DNA from: CAYUUR01 sp052034685
Lineage (GTDB): Bacteria; Patescibacteriota; Saccharimonadia; Saccharimonadales; CAYUUR01
Reading direction: 5' to 3'
Assembly: GCA_052034685.1 (NCBI GenBank)
Contig: JBPOIH010000010.1
Location: 1 to 47,481, forward strand
DNA: 47,481 nt
Position numbers and translations under genes: made by a program
Notes under the pieces: generated by a model
Seen by the model: only the letters and a program-made list of their open reading frames with translations
The model's database searches: none
What the model was told of the DNA's origin: nothing
Shown here: one piece after another, positions 1 to 8,671 of the stretch
How the letters are laid out: each line of letters starts with the position of its first letter
Numbering within the stretch: the first letter of the stretch is position 1

Positions 1-40
1 TCTCGCTTTCGGTAGGTTAGGGTTGGTAGAATAGGCCATG
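1..40 (-). CDS. 5' end of a leftward gene running off the window (partial)
   Basis: An ATG on the minus strand at 40-38 is preceded by a strong Shine-Dalgarno sequence (GAGGAGG, six bases before it). The frame stays open to the window edge and begins MAYSTNPNLPKAR. Only 13 residues are visible, so no function can be given. It is divergent from alaS, and the two share the 126-bp gap at 41-166. The gap holds an inverted repeat (112-121 with 136-145, ten pairs including one G-T) just upstream of the alaS -10 box, a possible operator. Confidence 0.5.
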
Positions 41-152
41 GCAGGCCTCCTCTCTGTATTTATGTAATGGTAACTACAGTTTACGGAGCCTGCTTTTATG
101 TTGCAAAGGTGGTGGATGAGTACGGAGGACTACCAACTCATTCACAATATGG

Positions 153-158
153 TATAAT
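153..158 (+). promoter_or_regulatory. -10 box of alaS
   Basis: A perfect TATAAT lies eight bases before the alaS ATG at 167. Transcription would begin at or next to the start codon, so the mRNA would be leaderless or nearly so. No convincing -35 hexamer and no Shine-Dalgarno sequence is visible. Confidence 0.7.
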
Positions 159-166
159 TAACAGAT

Positions 167-2059
167 ATGACAGCACAAGAAATCCGCAAACGTTATTTAG
201 AATTCTTTGAAAAACAGAAGCACGTGGTGATTCCGCGGGCTCTTTTAGTGCCATACAACGACCCAACCACGTTGTTCACCGGTTCAGGCATGCAGCCTTT
301 GGTGCCATATTTGCTTGGCGAGCAACATCCCTCAGGAACGCGCTTAGTGGATAGTCAGCCCGTTCTTCGCGTGCAAGATATCGAAGAAGTCGGCGACAAT
401 CGCCATGACACATTATTTGAGATGCTTGGTAACTGGAGCCTCGGAGACTACTTTAAAAAAGAGCAGATTCCTTGGTTTTGGGAGTTTATGACAAAAGAAG
501 TCGGGCTCGATCCAAAAAAACTCTACATTACACTGTTTATTGGTGACGAGGACTTCAATGTGCCGCGAGATACTGAGGCCGCATCGGTCTGGAGGGAAGT
601 ATTACATAACGATGGCATTGAAGCGGTTGAAGCGGATATGGGTAGCGAAAGTAATGCCGCTAAAAGAGGCATGAAGCCGGGTGAGAACATTTTCTATTAC
701 GATGGCTCAAAAAACTGGTGGAGTCGATCAGGTAAGCCAGAAAGTATGCCTACTGGCGAGCCCGGTGGTCCAACTACTGAGATGTTTTTCGAGTTTGATT
801 TTGTAGAACACGATACAAGTTACGGTGAAAATTGTCACCCAAACTGTGACTGCGGCAGATTTGTTGAAGTGGGCAACAGTGTCTTTATGGAATATCTGAG
901 AACTGAAGCTGGTGTAGAAAAATTGCCAAAGCAAAATGTTGATTGTGGCTGTGGGCTTGAGAGGACAGCCATGGCTGCTATCAATAGTCCTGACGTGTAC
1001 AAGATTAGTATTTTGTGGCCAATTGTAGAGAAGCTTGAGCAAATTTCTGGTAAGAAGTATGACGGCCACACCAACGCTATGCGCGTAGTTGCTGATCACT
1101 TGCGTGCGGCTACATTCTTGGCAGTTGATGGGGTCAAGCCAAGCAACAAAGAGCAAGGGTATGTGATGCGCCGACTAATGCGCCGAGCCGTTCGCTTTGC
1201 GTTTGAGCTCGGTATCGAACAGAATTTTATGGAAGAAATCGTGCCTGTCATTGCTGATCTGTACCATGAAGATTATCCAGAAGTTGCCGCAAAGCGTGAT
1301 GAAGTGATTGAAACTCTCGCCCGCGAAGAAAAAATCTTCCGCCAGACGTTACGTAAGGGTGTTCGAGAACTCGAGAAGATGGCAGCTGGTGGCAAACTGA
1401 CTGGCGAACACATCTTCACTCTCTATGACACCTACGGCTTCCCGGCCGAACTCAGCGTAGAAGATGCTTTCATGAAAAACATTGCGGTGAGCGAGCATTG
1501 GCAGAAAGAATTTGAAGCCAAGATGAAGGAACAGCGTGAGCGCTCGCAAACTGCAGCCAAAGGTACCTTTAAGGGCGGCCTTGGTGGACAGACCATGCAG
1601 CACAAGAAGTACCACACCGCGACGCACCTGATGTATCAGGCGCTACGCGATGTACTTGGTGATCACGTCGTTCAGCGCGGTAGTAACATTACTGAAGAAC
1701 GCCTGCGTTTTGACTTCAGCCACCCAGAAAAAGTCACCCGTGAACAGCTCGATGAAGTAGAAAAAATTGTGAATGAGCAGATTGGCCAAGACCTTAAAGT
1801 CTCCTGGGCAGAATACCCAACTACTGAAGCCACCGGCAAACTCGGTGCACTCGGCCAGTTCGGCGATCGATACGGAGATACAGTCAAGGTGTACAAGATG
1901 ATTGCAGATAATGCGGAGAAGCCATTTAGCTTTGAAATCTGTGGTGGCCCGCATGTTGACCATACCCTGCAGCTGTTTGAAGAAGGCAAAAAGTTCAAAA
2001 TCCTCAAAGAAGAAGCTTCAAGTGCTGGCATCCGCCGCATCAAGGCAGTCCTACAGTAA
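167..2059 (+). CDS. alaS: Alanyl-tRNA synthetase, short form without C-Ala domain
   Basis: Class II synthetase that charges tRNA-Ala with alanine and edits mischarged Ser/Gly-tRNA. The N-terminal catalytic core shows typical AlaRS sequence (FTGSGMQPLVPYL, LFEMLGNWSLGDYF). The editing domain keeps its zinc ligands H483 and H487 (HTATH) and C592 and H596 (CGGPH). At 630 residues it is about 240 shorter than the common bacterial enzyme and stops just after the editing domain, so the C-Ala/DHHA1 oligomerisation domain is absent. A Cys/His-rich insert (CHPNCDCG) near residue 225 may bind metal. The start follows a -10 box directly, with no ribosome binding site. Confidence 0.97.
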   Translation: MTAQEIRKRYLEFFEKQKHVVIPRALLVPYNDPTTLFTGSGMQPLVPYLLGEQHPSGTRLVDSQPVLRVQDIEEVGDNRHDTLFEMLGNWSLGDYFKKEQIPWFWEFMTKEVGLDPKKLYITLFIGDEDFNVPRDTEAASVWREVLHNDGIEAVEADMGSESNAAKRGMKPGENIFYYDGSKNWWSRSGKPESMPTGEPGGPTTEMFFEFDFVEHDTSYGENCHPNCDCGRFVEVGNSVFMEYLRTEAGVEKLPKQNVDCGCGLERTAMAAINSPDVYKISILWPIVEKLEQISGKKYDGHTNAMRVVADHLRAATFLAVDGVKPSNKEQGYVMRRLMRRAVRFAFELGIEQNFMEEIVPVIADLYHEDYPEVAAKRDEVIETLAREEKIFRQTLRKGVRELEKMAAGGKLTGEHIFTLYDTYGFPAELSVEDAFMKNIAVSEHWQKEFEAKMKEQRERSQTAAKGTFKGGLGGQTMQHKKYHTATHLMYQALRDVLGDHVVQRGSNITEERLRFDFSHPEKVTREQLDEVEKIVNEQIGQDLKVSWAEYPTTEATGKLGALGQFGDRYGDTVKVYKMIADNAEKPFSFEICGGPHVDHTLQLFEEGKKFKILKEEASSAGIRRIKAVLQ

Positions 2060-2142
2060 AAGCATCCAACACAACGATTCTATCAGTTTTCGAGTCTGCT
2101 GCATGATGACTGATTAGACTACAAACAGATTGGCGAACGTGT

Positions 2143-2148
2143 TAGAAT
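2143..2148 (+). promoter_or_regulatory. -10 box of the FtsA/PilM-like gene
   Basis: TAGAAT lies 11 bases before the ATG at 2160. There is no Shine-Dalgarno sequence in between, so the predicted leader is only a few nucleotides long. The 100-bp gap after alaS shows no clear terminator. Confidence 0.5.
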
Positions 2149-2159
2149 AGATAGCGATT

Positions 2160-3437
2160 ATGCTTGATAAAATAAAAAGCTTACGAGACAGAACGCCCAC
2201 GCCAAAACAGCAGTATCTTGTGGGTGTTGATGTCGGTACGGAGTTTGTAAAAGTACTCATTGGCAAGATTACCGATCAACAGATAGAAATCGTCGGTGTG
2301 GGCCGCAAGCATCAGTCACTGAACGATATGCAGGCCGGGGCAATTGCCGACATCGCCAGTGTCGTAGCTAACTGTAATGAAGCATTGGAGCAAGCAGAGC
2401 AGCAAGCAGGCGTCAGTGTCCGTTCAGCAATCCTTGGAATTGCTGGGGAACTCGTCAAAGGCACCACAACCACTGTACGCTGTGCGCGTAAAGACGGCAG
2501 CAAGGCGTTAGACGTCCCAGAAGTCGAACAGATAATTGCCCTTGTACAAGAGCGCGCCGAGGAAAAAGCCCGCCAACAGCTTGCCTGGGAACTTGGCGGC
2601 AAAGAGATTGATGTGCGGCTGGTTAACAGCGCACTTGTTGGCATTGAAATTGATGGCTACAAAGTCACCAACCCCGTTGGCTTTCAGGGCAAAGAAGTCG
2701 TTGTGCAGCTTTATACGGCCTTCGCGCCGCTTATCCACATTGGTGCTTTAGAGCGGACTGCCCAGCAGCTCGACCTTGATCTACTGGCCGTTGCAGCAGA
2801 ACCATTCGCCGTAGCACGCTCGGTGGTTGGCGATGACCCTGATGCTAGTATGAGTGCCATACTGATGGACGTTGGCGGTGGTACGACTGATATTGCACTC
2901 GTTAATGATGGTGGCGTACAGGGGACCAAGATGTTCGGAATTGGTGGTCGCGCCTATACTCGTGCCATAGAAAAAGACTTTGCCGTTAGCTTCCCGCAGG
3001 CTGAAGAACTAAAGTTGTCACTTGATGGTAATAAGCTCAGCGATACACAGAAGACTAAGGTTGCACAGTCTTTACAAAAGACACTCGATGTCTGGATTAA
3101 CGGTGTAGATCTGGCCTTGGACGAATTTGATACGATTGATCACTTGCCGCACAAAATCCTGCTCTGTGGTGGCGGCTCGAGCCTTGATATGCTCATGGAT
3201 GCACTTCATGGCAGCGAATGGCACAAAAATCTGCCGTTCACCAAGAAGCCAATCGTGCAGCATATTCAGCCAGAGCAAGTCGTCGGCATTGTTGACAAAA
3301 CAGGCGATGTTACCGATCATACATTCATTACCGCAATGGGCTTACTACGTGTTGGTATGGACACGCTTCAGCAAGAAACCGGCAGTTCAGGCAGTGGGTC
3401 ATTTAAGGAAAAAATTGATAGAATGCTCAGAGTATAA
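2160..3437 (+). CDS. FtsA/PilM-family actin-like ATPase
   Basis: Actin-fold ATPase of the FtsA/PilM type (425 residues). Phosphate-1 motif VGVDVGTEFVKV lies near residue 22 and phosphate-2 motif MDVGGGTTDIAL near residue 240, with an SHS2-like insertion domain (about 90-200) between them and a nucleotide-pocket motif ILLCGGGSSLD near 340. Family members are cytoplasmic and attach to a membrane protein: FtsA to the division ring, PilM to type IV pili. The next gene starts three bases after this stop and encodes a single-span membrane protein, which would be the natural partner. The C-terminus ends in a basic, possibly amphipathic segment (FKEKIDRMLRV) like the FtsA membrane-targeting helix. 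I cannot decide between a division and a surface-assembly role. Confidence 0.8.
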   Translation: MLDKIKSLRDRTPTPKQQYLVGVDVGTEFVKVLIGKITDQQIEIVGVGRKHQSLNDMQAGAIADIASVVANCNEALEQAEQQAGVSVRSAILGIAGELVKGTTTTVRCARKDGSKALDVPEVEQIIALVQERAEEKARQQLAWELGGKEIDVRLVNSALVGIEIDGYKVTNPVGFQGKEVVVQLYTAFAPLIHIGALERTAQQLDLDLLAVAAEPFAVARSVVGDDPDASMSAILMDVGGGTTDIALVNDGGVQGTKMFGIGGRAYTRAIEKDFAVSFPQAEELKLSLDGNKLSDTQKTKVAQSLQKTLDVWINGVDLALDEFDTIDHLPHKILLCGGGSSLDMLMDALHGSEWHKNLPFTKKPIVQHIQPEQVVGIVDKTGDVTDHTFITAMGLLRVGMDTLQQETGSSGSGSFKEKIDRMLRV

Positions 3438-3440
3438 TTT

Positions 3441-5054
3441 ATGGCAGACGCAACCAAAGACACCATCTACATAGACGTTGACGATGAAATAACCAACATC
3501 ATCGAGAAGGTCAAAGCCAGCCCAGAAAAGATCGTGGCCTTGGTCTTGCCAAAACGTGCCACAGTGCTGCAGAGCATTGTAAATATGAAACTACTGCATC
3601 GTTCAGCAACAACTGCCAAGAAAAAAGTGGTGCTGATTACTTCTGAAACAGGCTTATTGCCGTTAGCAGGCGCAGTTGGGGTGTATGTTGCCAAGAACTT
3701 GCAATCCAAGCCAGAGATCCCAGATGGTCCTGACCTGGCAGTTGTTAACAGCGAGGCGATTATTGATGAAGGCGAACTCGATAGTGGTGATAGCGTTGAT
3801 CGGGCTAAGTCAGTTGGCGAACTCGCGGGCATAACAGCTGTCAGTGCAGCTGCAACGAAGCCCAATAAACCAGCCAAAGCTGCCAAGAAACCAAAGAGTG
3901 ACAGCAAATTCAAAATACCGAACTTTGAGAAGTTTCGCGGCAGGTTATTCCTGGTAATTGCAGGGGTGGTCGGACTATTCATCTTCTTATATTGGGCGTT
4001 CTTTATGGCGCCGAGTGCCAAGATAACGGTTGTTACTGACACTGCCACAGTCAACACAGAAGTTGCCTTTACCGCTAACACTGAGGCAACCGCGCTGAAC
4101 ACGGAGGACAAAATTGTTCCAGCCAAAACAGCTGAAGTCAAAGACGTCGATAGTGAAAAGATAGCCGCAACCGGCACCAAGGATGTGGGTACCAAGGCGA
4201 GCGGGACAATGATTATTTATATCAAATGTGACAATGTCAGCGGTCCTCCCCCTTCTGTCCCTGCTGGAACCGAAGTAAGCGCTAATGGACTAACTTTTAT
4301 TACTAATTCTACCGTGACTATGTCGGGTTATTTTGAAAATGGCGGTTGTTTTGGGGGTAGTACGCAAGTATCTGCCGAAAAAAATGGCGATCAGTATAAT
4401 CTGGCCGCTACGTCCTATACAGTTTCAGGATATCCTGAGCTATCGGCAAGTGGAAGCACAATGACAGGCGGTACAAGCAAAACAATCAAAATTCTCAGTC
4501 AAGCGGATGTCGATGGTGCTGCCAAGAATCTTTCAGGTGAGGGCGAAGAAGCGGCCAAGACCAAGCTTAAAAAAGAACTTGAAGATGCCGGCTATATGGT
4601 CATTGATGAATCGTTCAAAAAAAGCAAGCCAGCTGTCAGTAGTAGCCCGACCGTCGGCAGCGAGGCCAGCGAGGCTACTGTCACCGCTACTACAACCTAC
4701 ACCATGACGGGCGTAAACAAAGACGACCTTGATAAGTTGGTTAGCGAAACCGCCCAGAAAGACATAGACACCAGCAAACAGCAGATTGTAGGCACGGGTC
4801 TTGATGAAGCAAGCTTTGAAATAGAAGGCGACCAGATAACAATTACGACCATTGCAACTGCCGGGCCAAAGATCGACGTGGCTGCCACAACTGCAGAGAT
4901 AGCTGGCAAAAAACGTAGTCAGGTTGAGGCTATTATCCAAGCAAATCCTGGTGTAAAAGAAGTCCGCGTTGACTACAGCCCATTCTGGGTCAGTAACACG
5001 CCAAAGAAAACTTCAAAAATTCAGATTGTATTTGAAGACGCAACAAATGAGTAA
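3441..5054 (+). CDS. Single-span membrane protein with baseplate-J-like segment
   Basis: Protein of 537 residues. A cytoplasmic N-terminal domain (1-130, beginning IYIDVDDEITNIIEKV) is followed by a Lys/Ala/Pro-rich linker and one membrane span (about 169-189), then a large extracytoplasmic beta-rich region. Within that region, residues around 270-300 (PAGTEVSANGLTFITNS) match the pattern of baseplate J/gp47-like domains; that assignment is from memory of the motif. It begins three bases after the FtsA/PilM-like gene, so the two are surely cotranslated. I infer a cell-envelope scaffold driven or anchored by the upstream ATPase. Its exact role is unknown. Confidence 0.75.
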   Translation: MADATKDTIYIDVDDEITNIIEKVKASPEKIVALVLPKRATVLQSIVNMKLLHRSATTAKKKVVLITSETGLLPLAGAVGVYVAKNLQSKPEIPDGPDLAVVNSEAIIDEGELDSGDSVDRAKSVGELAGITAVSAAATKPNKPAKAAKKPKSDSKFKIPNFEKFRGRLFLVIAGVVGLFIFLYWAFFMAPSAKITVVTDTATVNTEVAFTANTEATALNTEDKIVPAKTAEVKDVDSEKIAATGTKDVGTKASGTMIIYIKCDNVSGPPPSVPAGTEVSANGLTFITNSTVTMSGYFENGGCFGGSTQVSAEKNGDQYNLAATSYTVSGYPELSASGSTMTGGTSKTIKILSQADVDGAAKNLSGEGEEAAKTKLKKELEDAGYMVIDESFKKSKPAVSSSPTVGSEASEATVTATTTYTMTGVNKDDLDKLVSETAQKDIDTSKQQIVGTGLDEASFEIEGDQITITTIATAGPKIDVAATTAEIAGKKRSQVEAIIQANPGVKEVRVDYSPFWVSNTPKKTSKIQIVFEDATNE

Positions 5055-5457
5055 GACAGTAATCGCGCTGGACGTTGGTACAAAGCGCATTGGCGTGGCA
5101 CGTGCCAACACGATCGCTCGCTTACCTGAGCCACTGAGTACTTTGATCGTTAGCCCTAGAATACACCAAGATATTGCTGAACTTGTGCAACAGCTAGACG
5201 CTGCTGAGATTGTAGTCGGTTTGCCGCGCGATGTGCATGGTGGTGAGACCGCCCAGACTGCGCAAGTTAGGGGCTTTGTCGACGAACTTAAGCAGATATG
5301 TGACGTACCAATTTATTTCCAGGATGAGTCACTGACGTCTGTAAAGGCAGAAGAAATCCTTGATCAACGCAAAAAAGGGTATAATAAAGCAGACGTCGAT
5401 GCACTGGCTGCCACATTCATTTTAGAAGACTATCTGGCGACGTCAGGAGAAGTATAA
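5047..5457 (+). CDS. ruvX: RuvX/YqgF pre-16S rRNA nuclease
   Basis: RNase H-fold protein of 136 residues, the usual length. It shows ALDVGTKRIGVA at the N-terminus, VVGLPRDVHG in the middle, the acidic FQDESLTS motif and a C-terminal DVDALAA segment. These carry the acidic residues expected of the YqgF family, which matures the 5' end of 16S rRNA. I chose the ATG at 5047, which gives the canonical N-terminus MSKTVIALDVG. It overlaps the end of the preceding gene by eight bases. Its own stop overlaps the mltG start (TAATG), so the four genes from 2160 to 6491 form one tightly coupled operon. Confidence 0.93.
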   Translation: MSKTVIALDVGTKRIGVARANTIARLPEPLSTLIVSPRIHQDIAELVQQLDAAEIVVGLPRDVHGGETAQTAQVRGFVDELKQICDVPIYFQDESLTSVKAEEILDQRKKGYNKADVDALAATFILEDYLATSGEV

Positions 5458-6491
5458 TGTCACGTATTTCACCCAAACTCACACGTATATTGCTGATTGT
5501 AGGCGCAGTCTTGCTAGTGCTCGGCATTGGCGGTATTTACCTTGCTCGCAACTATTATTATGAAAACCTTAAGCCTGTGAGCGCCAGCCAGCGCGAAGTA
5601 ACCGTCACGATTGAGCAAGGCTCAACGGTGCAGCAAATTAGCGAGTTACTACAGGAACAAGGTGTTATCCGTAACGCACAGGTCTTTTCTCAGTACGTCC
5701 GTAATAAGGGCGCTCAAGAACAGCTCAAAGCCGGTACCTACGCTCTAAGGCCGAGTTATTCAGTGGAAGAGGTTGTGACAGTGCTAACGCACGGTGCAGT
5801 ACGCAAAGACCTCTTTACTATCTTGCCCGGTCAGCGCATTGATCAGATTAAACAATCATTACTTGACGCTGGATATTCAAAGGAAGAGGTAGCCGAAGCG
5901 CTGAACCCCGCACAATACGTCGATCACCCCGCACTCGTCGACAAGCCCACCAAGGCAAATCTTGAGGGGTATTTGTATCCTGAATCATTCCAGAAAACGG
6001 CTGAAACCAGTGCGACCACGATAATTGGCCAGTCGCTGGATCAAATGCACAAAGTGCTTACTCCCGAGCTACGCGCCCAGATTACGAGGCAGGGTTTGAC
6101 TGTCCACGAAGGTATTGTGTTGGCGTCTATGGTCGAACAGGAAGTATCACGCCCAGAAGATCGCCAGAAAGTTGCACAAGTGTTCTTGACGCGTCTTGAT
6201 CGTGGCATGAAGCTACAATCTGACGTTACAGGTTTCTATGGAGCAATTATTGACAAACAGCCGCCATCTGTTGATTACAAGTCTCCGTATAACACATACT
6301 TTGTTGATGCTTTGCCTGTAGGCCCGATCAGTAATGTTAGCACGACGTCATTGCAAGCGGTGGCGCGCCCTGCCAATACTGACTATCTGTACTTTGTAGC
6401 CGGCGACAATGGCAACACGTACTTCTCAAAGACCCAAGCAGAACACGAAGCGCTTGTAGACAGATACTGCATCAAACTCTGCGGCCGTTAA
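5457..6491 (+). CDS. mltG: MltG/YceG endolytic murein transglycosylase
   Basis: Inner-membrane enzyme that cuts nascent glycan strands and so ends their elongation. One N-terminal membrane span (about 10-30) is followed by a LysM-like region (VTVTIEQGSTVQQISELL, about 48-65) and the YceG catalytic domain with LEGYLYPES (169-177) and the probable catalytic E227 in ASMVEQEV. The C-terminal LPVGPISN motif matches the family. At 344 residues the length is normal. The start overlaps the ruvX stop by one base, and a strong hairpin follows the gene. Its place in an operon with an FtsA/PilM-like protein fits a wall-growth or division role. Confidence 0.94.
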   Translation: MSRISPKLTRILLIVGAVLLVLGIGGIYLARNYYYENLKPVSASQREVTVTIEQGSTVQQISELLQEQGVIRNAQVFSQYVRNKGAQEQLKAGTYALRPSYSVEEVVTVLTHGAVRKDLFTILPGQRIDQIKQSLLDAGYSKEEVAEALNPAQYVDHPALVDKPTKANLEGYLYPESFQKTAETSATTIIGQSLDQMHKVLTPELRAQITRQGLTVHEGIVLASMVEQEVSRPEDRQKVAQVFLTRLDRGMKLQSDVTGFYGAIIDKQPPSVDYKSPYNTYFVDALPVGPISNVSTTSLQAVARPANTDYLYFVAGDNGNTYFSKTQAEHEALVDRYCIKLCGR

Positions 6492-6502
6492 CCCTAAGCT
6501 TA

Positions 6503-6551
6503 CTCACAAAAACACGCTAGATCATTGCTGATTGCTAGCGTGTTTGTTGAG
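6503..6551. terminator. Bidirectional terminator between mltG and the leftward gene
   Basis: A long inverted repeat pairs 6503-6520 with 6535-6551 (core AACACGCTAG / CTAGCGTGTT) around a 14-base loop. It has an A-rich left flank and a T-rich right flank, as expected of a terminator shared by two convergent transcription units. Confidence 0.8.
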
Positions 6552-6569
6552 AGGCACGGATTCCGGATA

Positions 6570-7100
6570 CTATCTAGGTGACTGTCGTAATCCGCCGTTT
6601 GCTGGGCAATCGTTGAGGTCTTGGACTTTTCCGCTGCCAAGAGCCACGCCCGGCGCATTATCATAAGGGTTGTTGTCTGCTCCAGCGCGTATCGCTGTTT
6701 CTCCCCCAATTGCTGCGCCGTCCATTGCAGATACGAATCCATACCAAGCTATCTGCTCTGCACGGTTTCTATCGCCAACCATAACAGACGTTTTTGGTAT
6801 GCCAGGGACGTCTTTCACGAATATAACCTTCCAGGTGTAAACACCAAAACCGCCGTTTTTGCAGCCCCACGCTGCAATACCATTCTGTTTTGGTCCTAAT
6901 TGCGTCCAACCGTCTGCTTGTGCTATGAAGTCATTTTTCTGCTTCTGAAAATATATGAACGAACCAGCTACAATCACCACAAGGGCAATAGCTCCCACAA
7001 TGAGTGCTTTTAGTGGCGTTGACAGACCATTAAATGAGTCGACTATACTCGGATTTTTCTTTGCTTGCTTGCTTCTTGTTTTACTCGATTTGTTAGCCAT
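6570..7100 (-). CDS. Paralogous family member 1: membrane-anchored two-Cys protein
   Basis: Protein of 176 residues of unknown family, one of five related proteins in this window (others at 7120-7671, 20486-21067, 26143-26628, 26643-27323). A short Lys/Ser/Thr-rich cytoplasmic tail is followed by one membrane span (about 32-50) and a small exported domain. Shared features are a hydrophobic-Trp/Tyr-x-Cys site (AAWGC), a Trp-Tyr-x-x-Val-Ser-x-Met motif (AWYGFVSAM) and a second Cys near the C-terminus (DLNDCP). The two cysteines probably form a disulfide. A Shine-Dalgarno sequence (AGGAG) precedes the ATG. It lies 19 bases behind its paralogue at 7120-7671 and was probably duplicated in place. 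Confidence 0.8.
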   Translation of the reverse strand: MANKSSKTRSKQAKKNPSIVDSFNGLSTPLKALIVGAIALVVIVAGSFIYFQKQKNDFIAQADGWTQLGPKQNGIAAWGCKNGGFGVYTWKVIFVKDVPGIPKTSVMVGDRNRAEQIAWYGFVSAMDGAAIGGETAIRAGADNNPYDNAPGVALGSGKVQDLNDCPANGGLRQSPR

Positions 7101-7119
7101 GTGTTACTCCTGTTGTTTG

Positions 7120-7671
7120 TTAATTAACGCCATTTGGGCACGCTTGTAATTTTTCTGGCGATTCGTAGTTATTGTTGAAATTTGTTTTGAAGCCTCCTTT
7201 GGGCGGAATATAGGCTGCCATCATTGATACGGTTTGGTACCAAGCAAGTTGTTCGCCAGTCGCCTTTTCGGCGCCAATATTGTTGCGGTCATCAACGATT
7301 TCCATCTTTGTAGTTGGCAACCAGGCTTGCTGTCTGCCGTTGGCGTCATTTTCGTAGAGCTTGTTGCGCACAAACAATAGCCGCAGATACATATAGTCAC
7401 TGGTACGTTCTTTATTGCATGCATACACGGACACAGTGCTTGGATTGTTCTGTATCAGCGTCCACTGGCTTGCTGATGCGCGCAGCGTAGATTCCTTCTT
7501 TGACGTTTCCCATTTGGCGTAGCCGTAGGTTCCAATAGCAGTAATGAGCAACACGAGGCTCGCAAACAAAACCATTTTCACACCGAATGGAAGCTGTCCC
7601 AGGCGAGATGATGTCTTCTTGTTCACTGAACCGTTAACTTTTGTTTTCGAGCCGGATGATTTTCGCGGCAT
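7120..7671 (-). CDS. Paralogous family member 2: membrane-anchored two-Cys protein
   Basis: A 183-residue relative of the protein at 6570-7100. A basic Ser/Thr/Lys-rich tail is followed by a membrane span (VLFASLVLLITAIGTYGYA), then SQWTLI, a first Cys (VYACN), the shared AWYQTVSMM motif and a C-terminal ACPNGVN. I chose the ATG at 7671 (MPRKSS) because AAAAGGA lies just before it, as in the other four members. A further in-frame ATG at 7695 has no ribosome binding site. It is the first gene of a two-gene leftward unit. Function unknown. Confidence 0.78.
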   Translation of the reverse strand: MPRKSSGSKTKVNGSVNKKTSSRLGQLPFGVKMVLFASLVLLITAIGTYGYAKWETSKKESTLRASASQWTLIQNNPSTVSVYACNKERTSDYMYLRLLFVRNKLYENDANGRQQAWLPTTKMEIVDDRNNIGAEKATGEQLAWYQTVSMMAAYIPPKGGFKTNFNNNYESPEKLQACPNGVN

Positions 7672-7702
7672 GTCGATCCTTTTGTTTTTATTCATATGAA
7701 GT

Positions 7703-7708
7703 TACAAT
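7703..7708 (+). promoter_or_regulatory. -10 box of the gene at 7717
   Basis: TACAAT lies eight bases before the ATG at 7717 with no Shine-Dalgarno sequence, so a leaderless transcript is likely. The same short gap holds the divergent start of the gene at 7120-7671. Confidence 0.55.
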
Positions 7709-7716
7709 AGCTGTTA

Positions 7717-8664
7717 ATGCTTATGATTGTCAAACAAGTGCATAAAAACTGTGGAAAACTATTTGCTGTTTTCGCGCTCTTTGCGGCGTTTGTGATAGTT
7801 CCGGTCCATGCAATCGTTGGCGCACAAAGTGTTGATGAATTCAGCACCGGCGCTTCAGCTGTTGATCAGTGTGGCGGCAACACGGCTACGCTGTTTAGCG
7901 TGAGCCTAGAGGCTCTGCCAGATGGCGACATATATGTTAGAACAAATGCCGCGGGGCTGAGAACAAAGATATCTGTATTTATTGAATCGGTAAATGATGG
8001 CACATGTAAGAAGATAGGTACCGTGAATGCAACGGACAAGGCCTGGGCGCGAGTTGGTAGTGTGCCGAATGCCGAGCGTAGTGGACAACGTAACATTGTT
8101 CTTGCGAGTCCGTACCTAGGTGCTGACGCCTATGCAAGCGTGGCAACGGTACTTTTTGCACCAAAAGACCTTTGTCAGCCAAAAATAGCCTGTGACGTCC
8201 AGTACGAGGGCGTAGACGTGGCCATAGAGCCTGAGACAATTAGCGGCTCGGGAGAGCTTGTAACGGTCCAAACCGTCACTGATATTTCAGGTGAGAAAAT
8301 CGAAAGGGTAGAGTATTTTGATGGCGGTGATTTTTTGTACACTAGCAACAAACTCTCTGCCGTAAACCAGAATTATCTGCGCGGTGGCGACAGAACTATC
8401 AAAAAGGTTGCCTATCTAGGGAATAATCGCAAGTTTACGGCTACTGAGCGGGTAGCCATGCCGTCAGACCCGCTCTATTCTCAGTACATCAAAAGCTCCT
8501 TTTATCGTTTGAGCGGCCAGACGAAAGTCATATTGGTTGCAGTTGGTGTAGGCTTGCTGGTAGCCCTTTTGGTATATGGAGTTCGACGTTTGCATGCCTG
8601 GCGAACGTATCGTAATGGGCACGGTATTGAGACATATCTACAAACCCATCACGACCAAAGGTAA
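7717..8664 (+). CDS. Exported protein with signal peptide and C-terminal membrane span
   Basis: A 315-residue protein I do not recognise. An N-terminal signal sequence (about 14-34, ending VHAIVGAQS) is followed by a beta-rich exported region of about 235 residues with five cysteines, then one membrane span (VILVAVGVGLLVALLVYGV, about 272-290) and a short basic cytoplasmic tail. The topology is an exported domain held at the membrane by its C-terminus. It is followed convergently by lepB after seven bases, with no room for a strong terminator. A second ATG at 7723 is an alternative start. Confidence 0.75.
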   Translation: MLMIVKQVHKNCGKLFAVFALFAAFVIVPVHAIVGAQSVDEFSTGASAVDQCGGNTATLFSVSLEALPDGDIYVRTNAAGLRTKISVFIESVNDGTCKKIGTVNATDKAWARVGSVPNAERSGQRNIVLASPYLGADAYASVATVLFAPKDLCQPKIACDVQYEGVDVAIEPETISGSGELVTVQTVTDISGEKIERVEYFDGGDFLYTSNKLSAVNQNYLRGGDRTIKKVAYLGNNRKFTATERVAMPSDPLYSQYIKSSFYRLSGQTKVILVAVGVGLLVALLVYGVRRLHAWRTYRNGHGIETYLQTHHDQR

Positions 8665-8671
8665 CGTCTGG

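Noticed and set aside
41..166. T-box leader before alaS
   Set aside because: No T-box sequence or specifier loop is seen, and the -10 box lies eight bases before the start, leaving no room for a leader.
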